From Thinopyrum elongatum (lineage: Eukaryota > Streptophyta > Magnoliopsida > Poales > Poaceae), in contig CM022298.1 of NCBI GenBank assembly GCA_011799875.1, positions 195,069,920-195,133,919 on the forward strand: a stretch of DNA of 64,000 bases, read 5' to 3'. Under the pieces are notes generated by a model. It had not been told where the DNA came from and did no database searches. It was given only the letters and a program-made list of their open reading frames with translations. The translations under genes were made by a program, and so were the position numbers. This document shows positions 34,572-47,015 of this stretch, in pieces (position 1 is the stretch's first letter; every line of letters starts with the position of its first letter).

Positions 34572-36060
34572 CCCCCCGGCATCGCCCTCCTTTGGCGGCA
34601 CGGGGGGAACCCCAGCCGCCGCAGCTAGCGGCCACCTCCAGCGCACACTCCCGCATCACCGCCGCCGGCCGGCCGGCGAAGCCATGCCGGACCCCAGGAA
34701 GGTGGCGGCGGGGCGGATCTAACCCCTCGCGCTCCCCACCCCCGCCCCCGCTCTGCCTCGCGACTCCTTCGCCCCCCTCCCCGGTGGTGACCCCTACTCA
34801 GTCCGGCGCGGCTGCGGTGCGCTCAGGCTGTGTGGACCGGCCGGATCTGGTCCCTCCCCACCGTGACTCCCCTGGCCATCGAGGGCGCCACCTCCGCCCC
34901 CCTCCCGTGCGACCCCGGTTCTCTTCCCTAGCGCTTCGCCGGCGTCTTCTCTAGCTATTGCCTATGCTTGCCGGTACGGCGGTGGTTCCGGCGTTCCTAG
35001 CCTTGGGCGTCTTCCCCTGTAGTCTTCCTCACCACCTGCGGCGGCGCGGCCCAGCCATTGTTGGTGCTGCTGCCGGCCATGGGTAGGGTGGGACCTGCGG
35101 CTGGTTGCGGGGGTGTTCGCGGCCTGCGGCTCCTTTGCAGGCGGACCCCTCGTCTTCGGCGGCACCTCCTCCCCTCGGGCCTCGGTGACGACTACTGGAT
35201 GGAGGCGGTGATGCTTCTAGGGATGTGGCAGACATCGGGCCCTCACGGCGGGTCCTTGCTGGCGCTGTTCGGCCCCAGCGATCTCGGGCCCCGTCTCTCC
35301 AGTGTCCCCTGCCGTCGGTGCCCTCTGCCGAGCAGCTCCGGCCTTGGCAACCGGGTGGCTGCGTCCCTTCCGGCTCACCTGGTTCGCCCATGTTTTGACG
35401 ACAAGGCCACGACAGTTTTGGATCTGCGTTCCTCCAGTCCTTGCTTGCCGGCGTTGCTGACGCCGTCGTCCAGACCCCCCGCATGGTTTTCTTTGTTGCC
35501 TGCCCTTCCCTATACGCCTCAAAGCCTCCTCCTTTTGCCAGATCTAATGCTCCTGGGTTCAGAGGCGGTGCCACCCTCCGACGGCAGGTGCAGCCCCGCC
35601 AACCTGCTTCTGACACGGTGGTTCCGACCAACATTGGCTCCCTCATCTTTGATCCCCGATTCAGCAGCTATGGGATTGCTCAGCTTCAGGCCAGAGAGAA
35701 ATCCCTGCTCGGCTTGCCGGTGCTGGCAACGGCGGCGCCTGTGGGAGTCGTTTCCTTCATGGAGGCGTTGTCAAGACCTTCAGCTGCGCCCCTCTTCGAG
35801 CTCAGGGGAAACCCTATGTCTGGTTCCTCCAGACCGGATGGCGACGGCGTCTCGGCGTCGTTTTCCTTCTTGAAGGCGCTATCTTGCTCGCTCGTGGTGT
35901 TCGTCGTATTGGCTCGGGTGATATTGGAGTTCTGACTGGTTCGGCTTGGCTACTCTTGGTGTTAGGTTTGGTAGGTTTAGCTGTGTTGTATCCTCTATTC
36001 GGACCGAGCATCCCTTCTCTCTGCTCCGGGCACCATGTTCACGCCTGCCTGCATTCGTGT

Positions 36061-39000
36061 TGTAACACCCCCAGTGGTTTGCCACAGTAATCACCCTTTT
36101 TGATTATGCCATGTCATCATGATCAACAGTGCTTAATCATCATTAGTATCATATCTCTTTTCAAATTCAAATGGAAATTCAAACTGAAAGTGAAAATAAA
36201 AGTTGTTCAAATTTGAAAACTAAAATTGTTCATAATATTGTGAATAATCTAGAGGCAATTCTAAAATTGAAACCAACATCATTGGAGTTGGGTAAGTAAC
36301 TCAAACACCCTCAAACAGTGACTAAAGACAATATTTATTAACCTTTTATTTAATCTAAATTAAATATGAAATTATGTTTTGCCCAAATTAGTTTTTGGAG
36401 TTAGGGTATAATGCACTGCTAATTATGAGCTAGGTCTCTGATTTTGTAAAAGTCATTTTGTGGTCTAACTATTTACAAAACAGAGAGGGAAAAATAAAAC
36501 AAAAGAAAATTACAGAAAAATATAAAAAAATAAATAAAGGAAAAGACCCCCTGGGCCACGGGCCACCAGGTCCAGCCGGCCCACCCCGAGCGCCTGGCCT
36601 ATTTGGCCCCCCTCGCTCACCCGAACCCTAACCCATTCCCCCCCCCCCCACTCCTCCTCGTCTCTCCCTCTCGCGCCGACGCCGCCGCCCGCTGCCGTCA
36701 CCGGACCCCGCCACCTCGACGCCACTCGCCGGGGCCGCCCCGCGTTGCCTCGTCCTCGTCCTCCTCCCCATCGGACGTCCCCGCGCCTCGACGCCCCCCT
36801 GCTCACCAACGCCGGTGAGGCCCCGGCTTCCTTCCCCCTTCTCTCGCCCCGCGCATCGCGCCCGGCCACCACCGGCCACCGCGCGCGCCCGCCGCTCTTG
36901 CCTGCGCTCGCCACCGCCTCGCCCGCGCCTGCTGCCGTCGCCGCCGCCCGCTGCAGCCTGCCACCGCAGCCGCGCGGCCCCGCTCACCCCCGTGCGCGCC
37001 CGTGGCCTTCTGGCCGCACCGCCACGCGCCCGTGGCCCGCTCCCGCGCGCCACCCAGACGCCCCGCGCGCGCCCGCTGCTGCCCAGCTCTCCCGACCCCG
37101 CTCACACGCTCGCCACCGCTGATGCTCGCTGCTGGCCATGCGGCGCATGCTCCCCTGCCGCCCGCAGCTGTTGCGCGCCGCCCCGTCCTCCCGCCTCCAC
37201 ACGCCGGCGGCCGCCCTCGCCCGGCTCCGGCCGCGACCCGCTCTCCCCCTCCGCTCGCTGGCCGGCCTCCTCGCCGCGGCCGGCGCCCTCCCCTGGCCGC
37301 GCCGTGGCCAAGGCCCCGCCTGCGCCCTCCGTCGCCTCCGTGCGGGTGCGCGGACGCTCGCACCCGATAACGCCCGCGCCCACTGTTTAGAAATAAAAAA
37401 AATGTAAAATAAAAGTAATAATAATAATTAAATTAATAATTAATTAGTTATGTAATTAATTAAGTTAATTAACTCTGATTAGGTTAAATTAATTAATTAG
37501 TTAGTTTAATTAAACAGTCATTAAGTTAACTAAACCCTAATTAATTAGGCAGAGTATGACAGGTGGGGCCCACACATCAGTTTGACTAGGTCAACTCCAC
37601 TGTTGACTGCTGACATCATGATGATGACGTCAGCATAACACTGTTTTGGATAATCCGAATTTAAATGATTAAATAAATTCCAGAAATTGCTAAAATCTTT
37701 AGAAAATCATATAAAATAATCCGTAGCTCAGATCGAAAAACTTTGTACATGAAAGTTGCTCGGAATTTCGAGACGAATCCGAATACGCAGTCCGTTCGTC
37801 TGTCACACGTCCCTAACTACCCGAACATGGAACCGTTCCCCTCCGGTCATCTGTGTGACAAATGTCCGGAACCGGGAAAACATTCCCGGATGAATCCCCC
37901 CCTTTGCCAGTATCACCCGGCACTGCGTCAGATCACCTCTGTCACCGCGTATTGCCATGTTATGCTTTGTGCTGCACTTGTTCGCTGTGTATTTATACTG
38001 TTTCCTCCCCCTCTTCTCTCTCGTTAGACCCCGACGTCGTCCCCGAGACCGACGCAGCTCCGGAGACCGAAGACACCATTGACGACCTTGCCCTTGCCGC
38101 CGAGCAACCAGGCAAGCCCCCCTTTTGATCATTCCGATATCGCCCATTCTAATTTCTCATGCTTGCATTAGAATTGCTGCTGCTACTGCTACACCTATTC
38201 TGATGCATATCCTGTTTATTGTAACCTGCTGTTGATAATTACCTGCATATCCTAAACTGCTTAGTATAGGCTGGGTAGAGACCTATCAGTGACCCCGCTA
38301 GTCCCGACTGCCCCGCTGGATTATCAGAAGACCCGATCAACGGGATTGAAGACCAGGCCCCGGCACCGCACATCACCCCCTCCCCCTTAGTTGTAACGAC
38401 ACTGCAGCGTTACTATCAAGTGCCGAGGGTGAAACCTCTTGTAGCACTTCTGATGTTAACTCTGTAGAGAAGCTGTTCGGTCGTGGTCATCGAGGGTGAT
38501 TCCTCCTTCACCGCTTCCGATAACGACGCCGTCGTACAACACCACAAGTGTGAACCCAGCGAGGGTGATTCCTCCGAGTTCACCTTGACGGATACATCGA
38601 GTGGGAATTCAACGAGGGTGATACCTCGGATTCCTCTGATGTTATGGACACACGGATACTTGGACTTTACACTGTTACTTGGATAGGCGGGTCGACCCTG
38701 AGGGGTACCCGCGTGCGCCTAAGTGGCGAGTGTTGTGAAGACGGGTTGCCTGTATGGTGCTTGAGTGATGAATACGAGGCGCGGCCGGGCATTCTTAACC
38801 CTTGCAGCAAGTCCTCGAGACGGGGCGACGGGGTCACATCTTTTGTGAGTCTCTGCTCGTTACCGCAAGCCCTAGTCCACAAACGATTTGGATATTTGAT
38901 CCGAGCAGGCCTCTGGCCTGATAGCACTAACCATCACGTGGGCATAGTATGGGCGTTCTGCATCGTAGCATCAGCCGAAAGCTCTGTCAGACGTCTAGTT

Positions 39001-40109
39001 CAGCCTTGCGGCCGGGACGGACCGGCGCCCTCCTGGTGCCTGGCTTCACCCTGCTCGCAACGACCCGGAGTGCACAGGGCGATGGCCCAAGACCCCTGAG
39101 CGCTTAGGATGTAGACCGGCGGGGACCTCTCTGCTGAGCTGTAGGTAGAGTTGCGGTGTGTCGTTTGGCCGAGGCCGGGCATAACCCGGAAAAGTGTGTC
39201 CGGCCGGAGTTAAGCGAGCGTGGTGGGTAAGTTGGTGCACCCCTGCAGGGAAGAACACATCTATCGATAGCCGGTCCTACGGTAAAGGACACTCGGAGTT
39301 GTATCCTGATTGATACAATTTAGAACTGGATACTTGGATACTATGGCTCTGGGATTGCTTCTCGCAGGGAGTCGAGAAGGGATCTCAGGACGAGGTTGAT
39401 GACTGTATGGCTCTGGGATCGCTTTCTCGCAGGGAGTCGAGAAAGGATCTCTGGGTGAGGTTGATATCATTACTGCTACCTTATATTGTACTGTTCTACT
39501 CTCTTCTATTGCTGCAAGACCGCTGAAGATGCTAGTCTTCGATAGGACTAGGCTTTCCCCTCTATTCTGGCATTTCTGCAGCCCAGTCCACATATACAGC
39601 CTCCCTTTGAAAATGTTGCATATGTAGTGTAGATCCTTGCTTGCTAAGTACTTCTGAGTACTCACGGTTGCTTTGCTTTCTTTTTCCCCCATATCCCTTT
39701 TGATGCAACCAGATGACGGAGCCCCAGTTACAGCTACCCACGCCGACGATCGCTACTACTACCCCGAGGGTGGATATTACTTCGAGCTTGCCGTCGACCA
39801 GGAGTAGGATCGGAGGGTCCCAGGCAAGAGGCCTACGCCTTTCGATCGTAGTGTTTTTCTTTTGTCTCGCCTTCTTAAGGCCTTTCTGTGTTTCCCTTTA
39901 TATCTGTACTCAGATATCTGATGCTTCCGCTGACGCTTGAATGCGAGTTTTTGTATTCGAGCCCTCGAGGCCCCTGGCTTGTAATATAAAGCTTGTATGA
40001 CTTTATTTATGTTTTAAAGTTGTGTTGTGATATCTTTCCGTGAGTCCTTAGGCTTGATCGTGTGCATTTGCGTGTATGATTAGTGCACGATTGAGCCGGG
40101 GGCGCCACA
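36061..40109 (+). mobile_element. Solo LTR, Sukkula/Erika type
   Basis: It starts TGTAACACCCCCAGTGG, ends GGGGGCGCCACA (4,049 bp) and is flanked by the 5-bp TSD CGTGT (36,056-36,060 and 40,110-40,114). There is no internal domain or second LTR, so this is the product of LTR-LTR recombination. It carries the GAGGGTGAT repeats (38,425-38,632), the Tyr-rich frame (39,703-39,807) and a duplicated GGGATTGCTT/CTCGCAGGGAGTCGAGAA segment (39,350-39,450). Confidence 0.93.
39703..39807 (+). CDS. Tyr-rich reading frame in the solo LTR
   Basis: A 34-residue frame (MQPDDGAPVTATHADDRYYY..., ending VDQE) equivalent to 3,363-3,473. Length and middle differ, but the start, tyrosine clusters and DQE end are shared. 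Coding status is unproven. Confidence 0.25.
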   Translation: MQPDDGAPVTATHADDRYYYPEGGYYFELAVDQE

Positions 40110-40201
40110 CGTGTCATGTGTTGTACCCTTTGATGTATTCATTCTACTTCTTCTATCAATGAAAAGATACGCAAGCTTTGCGTATTCGCGAAAAAATAGA
40201 C

Positions 40202-40304
40202 GTGGCGCTTCCACCTTCTTTGCTTACTATACTTGTAAACCGTCGTTCAAAGGCATACACTTCAGGTCATGCAGTCAGTCAAAATTGCCAACAGTTGTTG
40301 ACTG
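40202..40304 (+). repeat. Direct repeat of about 100 bp, left copy
   Basis: CTTCCACCTTCTTTGCTTAC, CACTTCAGGTCATGC and AGTCAGTCA are repeated in order at 40,781-40,883 with about 15% differences. The spacer of about 480 bp holds no gene. Confidence 0.75.
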
Positions 40305-40780
40305 GGAGGCTTGTTTGGACCCATGGTTGTTTGCTTGGACTTGTGGTGGTTTCCTTGACTTGTTTTAACTGCATTTGACTTTTGTTGACCGTCCATGTGG
40401 ACGCCATGAAGGCTCGGGCGGGACCCAGTAAAATTTTGGTTATTCCCTCAACAATGTAGTTACAAAAAAAGTATACAAGCATCTTAAAATTTTGTGAACC
40501 GTAGAGAGATCATAAATTTATGTATGTAGAATTGCTAATGAAAATTGTTTGTTTCCTGTCTTTTTTATAAGCACATATTACTATGCAATATCTTTGCACA
40601 ATTTTTGGTAGTATTTTTTTACAATCACAAAATGTGGCACATTCACGCTTCATTTTTTTTTTTTTTGAGATACATGCATCTTGTCAACGGGGAACCGGAA
40701 GCGGCTACTTGGGGAAAATCCACGTTCGGCCAAACAACGATTCCAAAAGTACTTCAAATTTTTGGGGACATATCACATAC

Positions 40781-40883
40781 GTGACACTTCCACCTTCTTT
40801 GCTTACTATAGCGGTACGTAGACGGTCGTTCCAAGGCACACACTTCAGGTCATGCGCAGTCAGTCAGAATTGCTAACAATGTT
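40781..40883 (+). repeat. Direct repeat of about 100 bp, right copy
   Basis: Partner of 40,202-40,304. It lies about 60 bp before a candidate promoter. Confidence 0.75.
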
Positions 40884-40942
40884 TTCCACCTAGAATTACA
40901 TGCATATTGCTTCTGCTTGTCAAGTCCTCTTTCCGTTTTGCA

Positions 40943-41061
40943 CTATAAAAATTGCATTCGTCATCTCTGCGCCATTCCTAGCCCAGCCTCACCTCACCTC
41001 ACCAACCGCACGAGCACGTGATTTCATGGCAGATGTCTGATTTAGTCGAATCCTGGCGGAG
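40943..41061 (+). promoter_or_regulatory. Candidate promoter and first exon
   Basis: ACTATAAAAATTG near 40,941 is a good plant TATA box. About 30-35 bp downstream follows a pyrimidine-rich leader with CCTCACCTCACCTCACC. A donor GGAG|GTAAGC lies at 41,062. The only ATG in the leader (41,026) gives a four-codon frame. No downstream coding exon is recognised, so this may be a remnant of a host gene or a non-coding RNA start. Confidence 0.3.
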
Positions 41062-41213
41062 GTAAGCAGGGGGAAGCCTAGGGAGCAGGGGCGGAGGGCA
41101 TCGATGCATGCAGCTCAACACGGACCAATGCTATCTCTGTTTCCTCTCGTCGTACACCATAGTTTAGATACATGCATGTTCCTCCTTGTGTTTAGCTAGG
41201 CACGCAAATGACC

Positions 41214-41642
41214 TAAGTTGCACGGATACGGATACGGATACAGATACGAATGCGGACATCAATACGGGGATACGTCAAATTTTCAAAAATGCAGATATAG
41301 GGATACGTTGTGTGTGTGTGTGTGATAAATAAATAAAATATATAGGATATAATGATTACATGAAAATATGACAGTTTAAGAATACTAATAAGGTGGTAGA
41401 AACATGGAAAATGCACCATAAGTATGATCTTAGTTCTCTTCAGCTGCCGTAACTTCAATTGGAAGCCGCTGAAGAGTAGCCTCGGTCACATTTGGGCACT
41501 CGGGATGGGAGAGAATGAGGCAAGAAAAGGAAGGTGGCTGTTGTGGGGTATGGATACTTAGATACGTTTTGAGAAGTATCCAAACGTATCTAAGTATCTG
41601 ATACGCCTGATACGGCAGTTTCCAGAAGTATCGGGTAACTTA
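41214..41642. mobile_element. Short terminal-inverted-repeat transposon with 10-bp TSD
   Basis: The ends TAAGTTGCACGGATAC and GTATCGGGTAACTTA are inverted copies. The identical 10-mer GCAAATGACC flanks the element at 41,204-41,213 and 41,643-41,652. Internal GGATACGGATACGG and GTATCTAAGTATCTGATACG words and a (GT)n tract are present. A 9-10-bp duplication favours a MULE-type non-autonomous element. Confidence 0.8.
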
Positions 41643-42499
41643 GCAAATGACCATCAAATTTGTGGATTGGTCGACCACAGAGTTGTATACATAGTACTAC
41701 CAAGCTCACAACGTTAGGAGGGCCCCAAATGCCAATCAGTAGGAAGTACTAGGTAGGAACCACAATGCTGCTTAGGCCTTAATTACGTTCTCTACAGAAC
41801 ATGAAAGTTATCCATCTTCGTGGTAGAAACCATCTCAGTTCCCTAAAAAAAATCTCAGTTTTCATCAACCATATCAGTGGTAGAAACTAAACCATTGATG
41901 AGCCTAATCATGGGCTGGCCACCACTCTCAGGCCATGTCGCAACATTCCAACACAAATCCATACCTAGTTATCCACTCTGTTGCAGCGTGCTGCTGGTGG
42001 CTGTCTGCGCGCATGCTAAGCCTGATGAGCAAGCGCGAGCTAACTAGGGGCCTGGTGGGAATGGTGAGTGAGCCATGGCATGGCTGTCCATGCAATGATA
42101 CAGATCAAGGCCGGCCGGGCATGGCCTCTGGCCATGGCACTTGATCAGTGTGCCGTGCTGCATGATGGACACAGATAGGGCCAAATGACCAGCTGAAGGG
42201 CATGGACTGCAGCTTGTTGTATGCATGCATATTAGCTTCTGGGGAGTTGGAAAGCGACGCAGTTTATCATCGTTTCGAGTGTAATCGAGTCAAACGACGA
42301 GTCGACGACTGGAAGATGGGATCCGAAATCTCAATTGACCAACTTGGATCATCCACCAAACTCATGTAGAGTTCAGCCTAGTGCTCCTGTAGATGGAGGT
42401 TACAGACTTACTAGTACTGAACGAGTTCGATGAAGGTGTCTTATCTGCTCTTCACTTTGTTCTTCCTTTAGATGACACGGAATATTCTAAATGAGAAAA

Positions 42500-42549
42500 G
42501 ACGTACATAGTGTAAAAAACGCTTTTATATTATGAGACAGAGGGAGTAG
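42500..42549. mobile_element. Stowaway right-end fragment
   Basis: AAAACGCTTTTATATTATGAG followed by ACAGAGGGAGTA is a Stowaway terminus; the opposite end is missing. Confidence 0.55.
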
Positions 42550-42569
42550 AAGATAGGGAAACACTTATA

Positions 42570-45417
42570 TTCAGTAGTCTGGTAGGCAAACTTTTTCAGA
42601 CGGCTCCGGTGCCGTTGATGTTTCTCTAATCCCACGGCCTGTATTTCTAAGCGACCTGCACAAATAAATCTGATCCGAGCAAATCTCGCTTGCCCCGTCC
42701 CAACCACCTCATTATGCCACGAACGAATTAATCCCGCTTCCCAGATCCACCCGCCCCACCAGTCTGGCATCCCCGGGCGAGCGCAGCCCCAAGATCGCCG
42801 ACCTCCCTCGTCGTGCCGGCAATCTCCGCCACCATCTCGCTCCGTCCCCAAACTCCGCGACGTCTACAACTGCTCCAGGTAGCCGGTGCAAAGACCCGCC
42901 CCCGTCTGCTCCGCTGAATCCTGCTCTTACCGCCGACGAGGTCGCCCCCATCGCCGGCTCCGTTCCCCTCCAGACCCTGCTCCATCATCATTCATCCCAC
43001 CGCGCTGGTGCGCCGTTTTGGCTCGGCAAAGAGGTTGCACGTGTATCCCAGGCGACGCCCCGTGGTATGTACTCACCTGAACTCTGGATGCAATGCTTGT
43101 GCTTGGTTTGATGAATTTCGCTGAGCATATATCTATGTTTTATCCGATGTGTAATGGGTCACTATATCATCTGTGAATTTTGGTTAATTTATTATGCGAA
43201 CCAAATTAATATGATTCCAAATCTTGGAGGTAATATTAGTTTTCAACTTGATTTTAAATTTCCATGCTTCCATCCAAGTTTAGATCTGTTCCCAACTACT
43301 ATGGTTGTGCTTGTTAGTTTCGTAGCATCTAAATTGCTATGCAGATGCTTCTTGACTCTATATATTTTGCTTCCAAATGCCCCAAAAAAATCAATCAACA
43401 TGTTGGTGAGCCAAAACATACATCCCGTTGGTGGCCAAACGTTTATAGTTTTGCTTCAATATTCAAGTTTCTCTCCTTCAATTTGAATCCATGTGTATAG
43501 CATATCTTCTATGTATCTTGTATATAGAATATATATTTTCATCCAACTGGCAAGTGGAACTTCAAATGACAATGCATTGGAAAACAGTAGTGCAAGATGG
43601 AGGCTGGGAAAATCTTTTGAATGTAGGCTACATGTCAACTCCCGATGGTCTGGTTGAATGGTTAATAGGCAGGATTGCTCCAGAGCTATGCTTCTTAATT
43701 GTATAAATATGCTTATGTGAAGTGGAGAGTAGAGAGCTTGCTTTCATTGGGCAAAGAAAACATGGTGAATTGTGTATGGAGGTGACACAAAATATTCATC
43801 TCCATGTTGGCTGCAATTTAGTTTGTTTATGTTTTTCAATGCTCTATGGTTTCAGTTTGATACCAACAGAAAATTGTTCTAGAGCATCCATGCTTCCTAG
43901 GTCTCATATATGTGCTTCTTATCAAATGACTGCACCACTACAATTGTGCTTCTTAATTTTGTATTTTTGTTTCTAGTGCATCATAGCCTTGTGAATATGA
44001 ATTAGATCGCAACATGTGTGCGTGCGTGCATGTGTCTCAGCTGGTTTTTATGCTTCAGCCACACATGTTTTTCTTGGTTATTCATCAAACATACATTTGC
44101 TTCAATGCTTCCAACCAAACCTGTTATTGCTTCAAACCAATCATCTTTTTTGCTACCAGCCATTTGGTGGTGATTTGGTCGATGTGTTTGTGAGCTTATA
44201 TATGTAACTCTTTGTTTGCTACTGTAGATAGTGGACTGCTTCTTCTGCTCCCCTTGGAGGCTATATTTGGTGGTATGCACCAGCTGAAGGACATGTCACA
44301 GCACGCCTTCTGGACATCATGGGAGAGATGATGCGTACAATGGAGGGAGAGGGTGACCAAAGGCAAATAGAAGTTGCACGAGATGTTGTTGCTTGAATGG
44401 GTTTCGGCAGACTCTATGAATTGTAATTTTAAGTTCTCTGGAAGCATCAATCAAATAGAAATGTAGCATCTTTATTTTTGCCTCATTTCTTTTATGTTAT
44501 ATTGCACATACCATCGAAAGGAAGCACGACCACCATAGGACACATGCCACTATTGGATAATTGGTCAATATTATGCTAGATGGCACAAAAGCTTATCATA
44601 TATGCCATATTTTGTTTTATGGAAGCAAATTCAGATTCTTTCGGATGCATATTTTAATTACTTTGGAAACAAAATTCCAATTTGTTTCAAACCAACACTA
44701 TATTAGCAATATTTTGATACTACATTTTCATGCTTCAACCACCAAAAAGCTGTATTTCAAATACAGTCATGCATGCTTCATATCACAAAACGAATCATGA
44801 TATTGCTTGGAAAAAACATGATAAAGAATTAAGAAGCATAACCTGTAGTGTTGGAAGCATGTTTATCACGTTGTGCAATCAAATATCAAATGGAAGGAAA
44901 CATCGTCTGTACACAGAAACGCACAAGATTATAGGAAGCCCATTATATATGGAAGTAACATGTATAAATGGAATTTGTTTTCAAACTTCCAAGGTGTAGT
45001 TATACCGTGCGTGGTTATAGGGACCTCGTATATGGAAGCAATATACATGAAATTTGTTTTAGAAACTATCATGGAAGTAGGCGCTATTGAAGGGATGCAT
45101 CCAAAATAACGCAACAACAAAACTTTCATCATCCAAGATCTGTTTCTTAAGGAAGCACATAGCTTGACGTGAAAAGCAAGGACGGAGACTAACGTGATCT
45201 ATGGAACTAGTTGTTATGGAAAGATATGCTTCCTTATCTGGAGAGAACCATGCAACAAGAGACGCCGAAGAGGGCGTCATTTGTGGAAGCAGTTAGGAAG
45301 CAGCGACAAATTAGCGATCGGAAGAATCTAATCTCTCGCATAGATCGGACGTATGGAATGCTTTCGATCCAATGGCATACGGCTAGTCTGATAGATGCAA
45401 ACTATCAGTAGTCTGAT
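42570..45417. mobile_element. Non-autonomous DNA transposon, possible Pack-type with GC-rich insert
   Basis: Degenerate inverted repeats of about 50 bp mark the ends: 42,570-42,620 (CAGTAGTCTGGTAGG...CAGACGGCTCCGGTGCC) and 45,367-45,417 (inverse, CAGACTACTGATAGTTT...). A GC-rich, exon-like segment (42,720-43,080) contrasts with an AT-rich remainder full of GGAAGC/GCTTCC words. I found no transposase and no clear TSD. The GC-rich part may be a captured gene fragment, but its frame matches nothing I know. Confidence 0.4.
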
Positions 45418-45757
45418 GCCTAGCGCTGCCCAGAAAAGATATAGTAATAGAGTGGAGTAACCTATTCATTCGAAGTATACACACACGCACGCACAACATA
45501 GATGGACCACAATTTTTTTATATTTTTTTTTCTGTAAAAACAGAAGTTATAACATAGGCGCAGCTCCAACATAGATTAGGATCACACCGTACGTACGTAC
45601 TACTCCCCTCGCCCAAACGCCGGACGGTCAAAGACAGCATGAATCGGCCGGATTAGGCCCAGAAGCTGTCCTGCATGCATGCATGTAGGCAGGCTCGATT
45701 AGCTAGTCTGCGGAGAAGAAAAGTCTCCTCAAAAGTTGTACTAACATCTAATTAAGC
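45418..45757. other. Spacer without a recognised gene
   Basis: Short CACACGCACGCAC and GTACGTACGTAC runs only. Confidence 0.5.
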
Positions 45758-46750
45758 TTTTTTTTTCTCGAATACGCAAAGCTTGCGTATCATTGCATTG
45801 ATAGAAGAAGTGAGAATAATTACAAAAGGTGATACAACACATGACACGGACGCAAGGGGCGTGAACATGGTGTCCGAAACAGAGAGATGAAAGATGCACG
45901 ACCCAAATAAAGAAGAACACGGCTAAACTCTCCGACCAGAGAAGCAAATCAATCTACAACTAGACGACCAAAACTCCGAAGCCTGCACCGAGGACGCCGC
46001 GAGCAACCAAGACGACGCCTTCAAGAAGGAGAACGACACCGAGACGCCGTCGTCGTCCGATCCGGGAACCCAGACCTAGGGTTTCCCCTGATGCTCGAAG
46101 AGGGGCACAGAACGGCCATGACAACGCCTCCAGGAAGGTGACAACACCCGCAGTTGTCGCCGCTGCCAGCAAAAGATGTAGGGCTTTCGCCCTGGCCAAT
46201 TTCAAGCAATCCCAAGCCGTCGGAACACGAGTCGAAGAGGAGGTCGTCGGGTGTAGGCCGGTGCTACGACTGCAAGAAGGGGAGCCACGCGCGGTGCCTC
46301 GCGGTGCCAAAGGAGGCACCGTGCATTGCCGGGCGCGCTAACACCGGAGGAGGACGAGGATGCGTGGCTGCGCGGAATGAAGTGGGGATGGGACGGTGAC
46401 CATAGCCCCGGATAAGCCAGGATCTGGAAGGAACGCAGATCCGGGCCACCGGGACCGGAGCAGCAGGGACGCCGGCGGGCCCAGGGAACTGGAAGGGGAC
46501 GCAGCACCCGGAGCATGCCCGTGACGAAGATGCACCGGGATGGATGGCCAACCAAGACACCGCAGGGTGGTGATGTTGTGGATATGCCGAGGAGCCAAAG
46601 AGCCAAGAGAGCCAGAAAGAGCGCAGCTTTCGAGGCTCGTCGGGTACGAAGCCGCGCCGGCCGGCAACAGACGCAGGAAGTGGGCGCAGGTCCATTGCCG
46701 CCGGGCCGAAGCCGCCCCTGCGGGCTCGTCTACCTCACTTTAGCTTCAGA
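45758..46750 (-). mobile_element. LINE-like retroposon, second copy
   Basis: On the minus strand it ends CGTCATGTGTTGTATCACC..., ATCAATGCAATGATACGCAAG and CGTATTCGAGAAAAAAA (T-run at 45,759-45,767), the same 3' end as the copy at 34,572-40,196. The body is GC-rich. Its upstream end is cut by the MULE insertion at 46,762, and I did not find it on the far side of the MULE. Confidence 0.55.
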
Positions 46751-46761
46751 AACATATACAC

Positions 46762-47015
46762 GGCAAATTTGACAATTTTGACTTGTGGACAAAATCAATT
46801 CATAAAATGAACTGTCCCTAAAACAATTTCACTCCGCTGACCTTTTTGAGTGGCGCCTAACACGCAGGCGCCACACCCTACGGTGCAGCGCCTAACTCTG
46901 GGGCGTTGCACATCTGTCCAACGTGGCAGCCCCGGGGCCCGCACCCAGCCGTGCAGCGCCTCAGAGCTAGGCGCCACACATGTAATGTGCAGCGCCTAGC
47001 CCTTAGGCGTTGCAC
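46762..47015 (+). repeat. MULE left TIR
   Basis: It holds several GCGCCTA...TAGGCGC and GGCGTTGCAC words in both orientations. It matches, inverted, 60,593-60,351 continued by 55,996-55,982 across the solo LTR. Weaker similarity runs on through the leader up to the splice donors of both genes. Confidence 0.9.

Larger units (their letters stand above)
34572..40196 (+). mobile_element. LINE-like retroposon, interrupted by a solo LTR
   Basis: A GC-rich body (34,572-35,900) runs into a T/G-rich 3' region. After the solo LTR (36,061-40,109) it resumes with CATGTGTTGTACCCTTTG, CTTCTATCAATGAAAAGATACGCAAG and a GCGAAAAAA tail at 40,190. The same 3' segment occurs inverted at 45,758-46,750. The A-tail without LTRs and the shared 3' end fit a LINE or its non-autonomous derivative. 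No RT frame is present. Long frames in the GC-rich part occur on both strands and are composition artefacts. Confidence 0.55.

Noticed and set aside
35029..35935. Long frames on both strands in the GC-rich region
   Set aside because: These belong to the body of the LINE-like retroposon, overlap each other antisense, and show no domain or shared frame with the second copy.
36603..37407. Pro/Arg/Ala-rich frames
   Set aside because: GC-rich segment of the solo LTR; frames exist in several phases and are not kept in the other two LTR copies.
46154..46399. Zinc-knuckle-like CYDCKKGSHARC on the plus strand
   Set aside because: It lacks correct CCHC spacing and lies antisense to the LINE-like retroposon; a chance resemblance.
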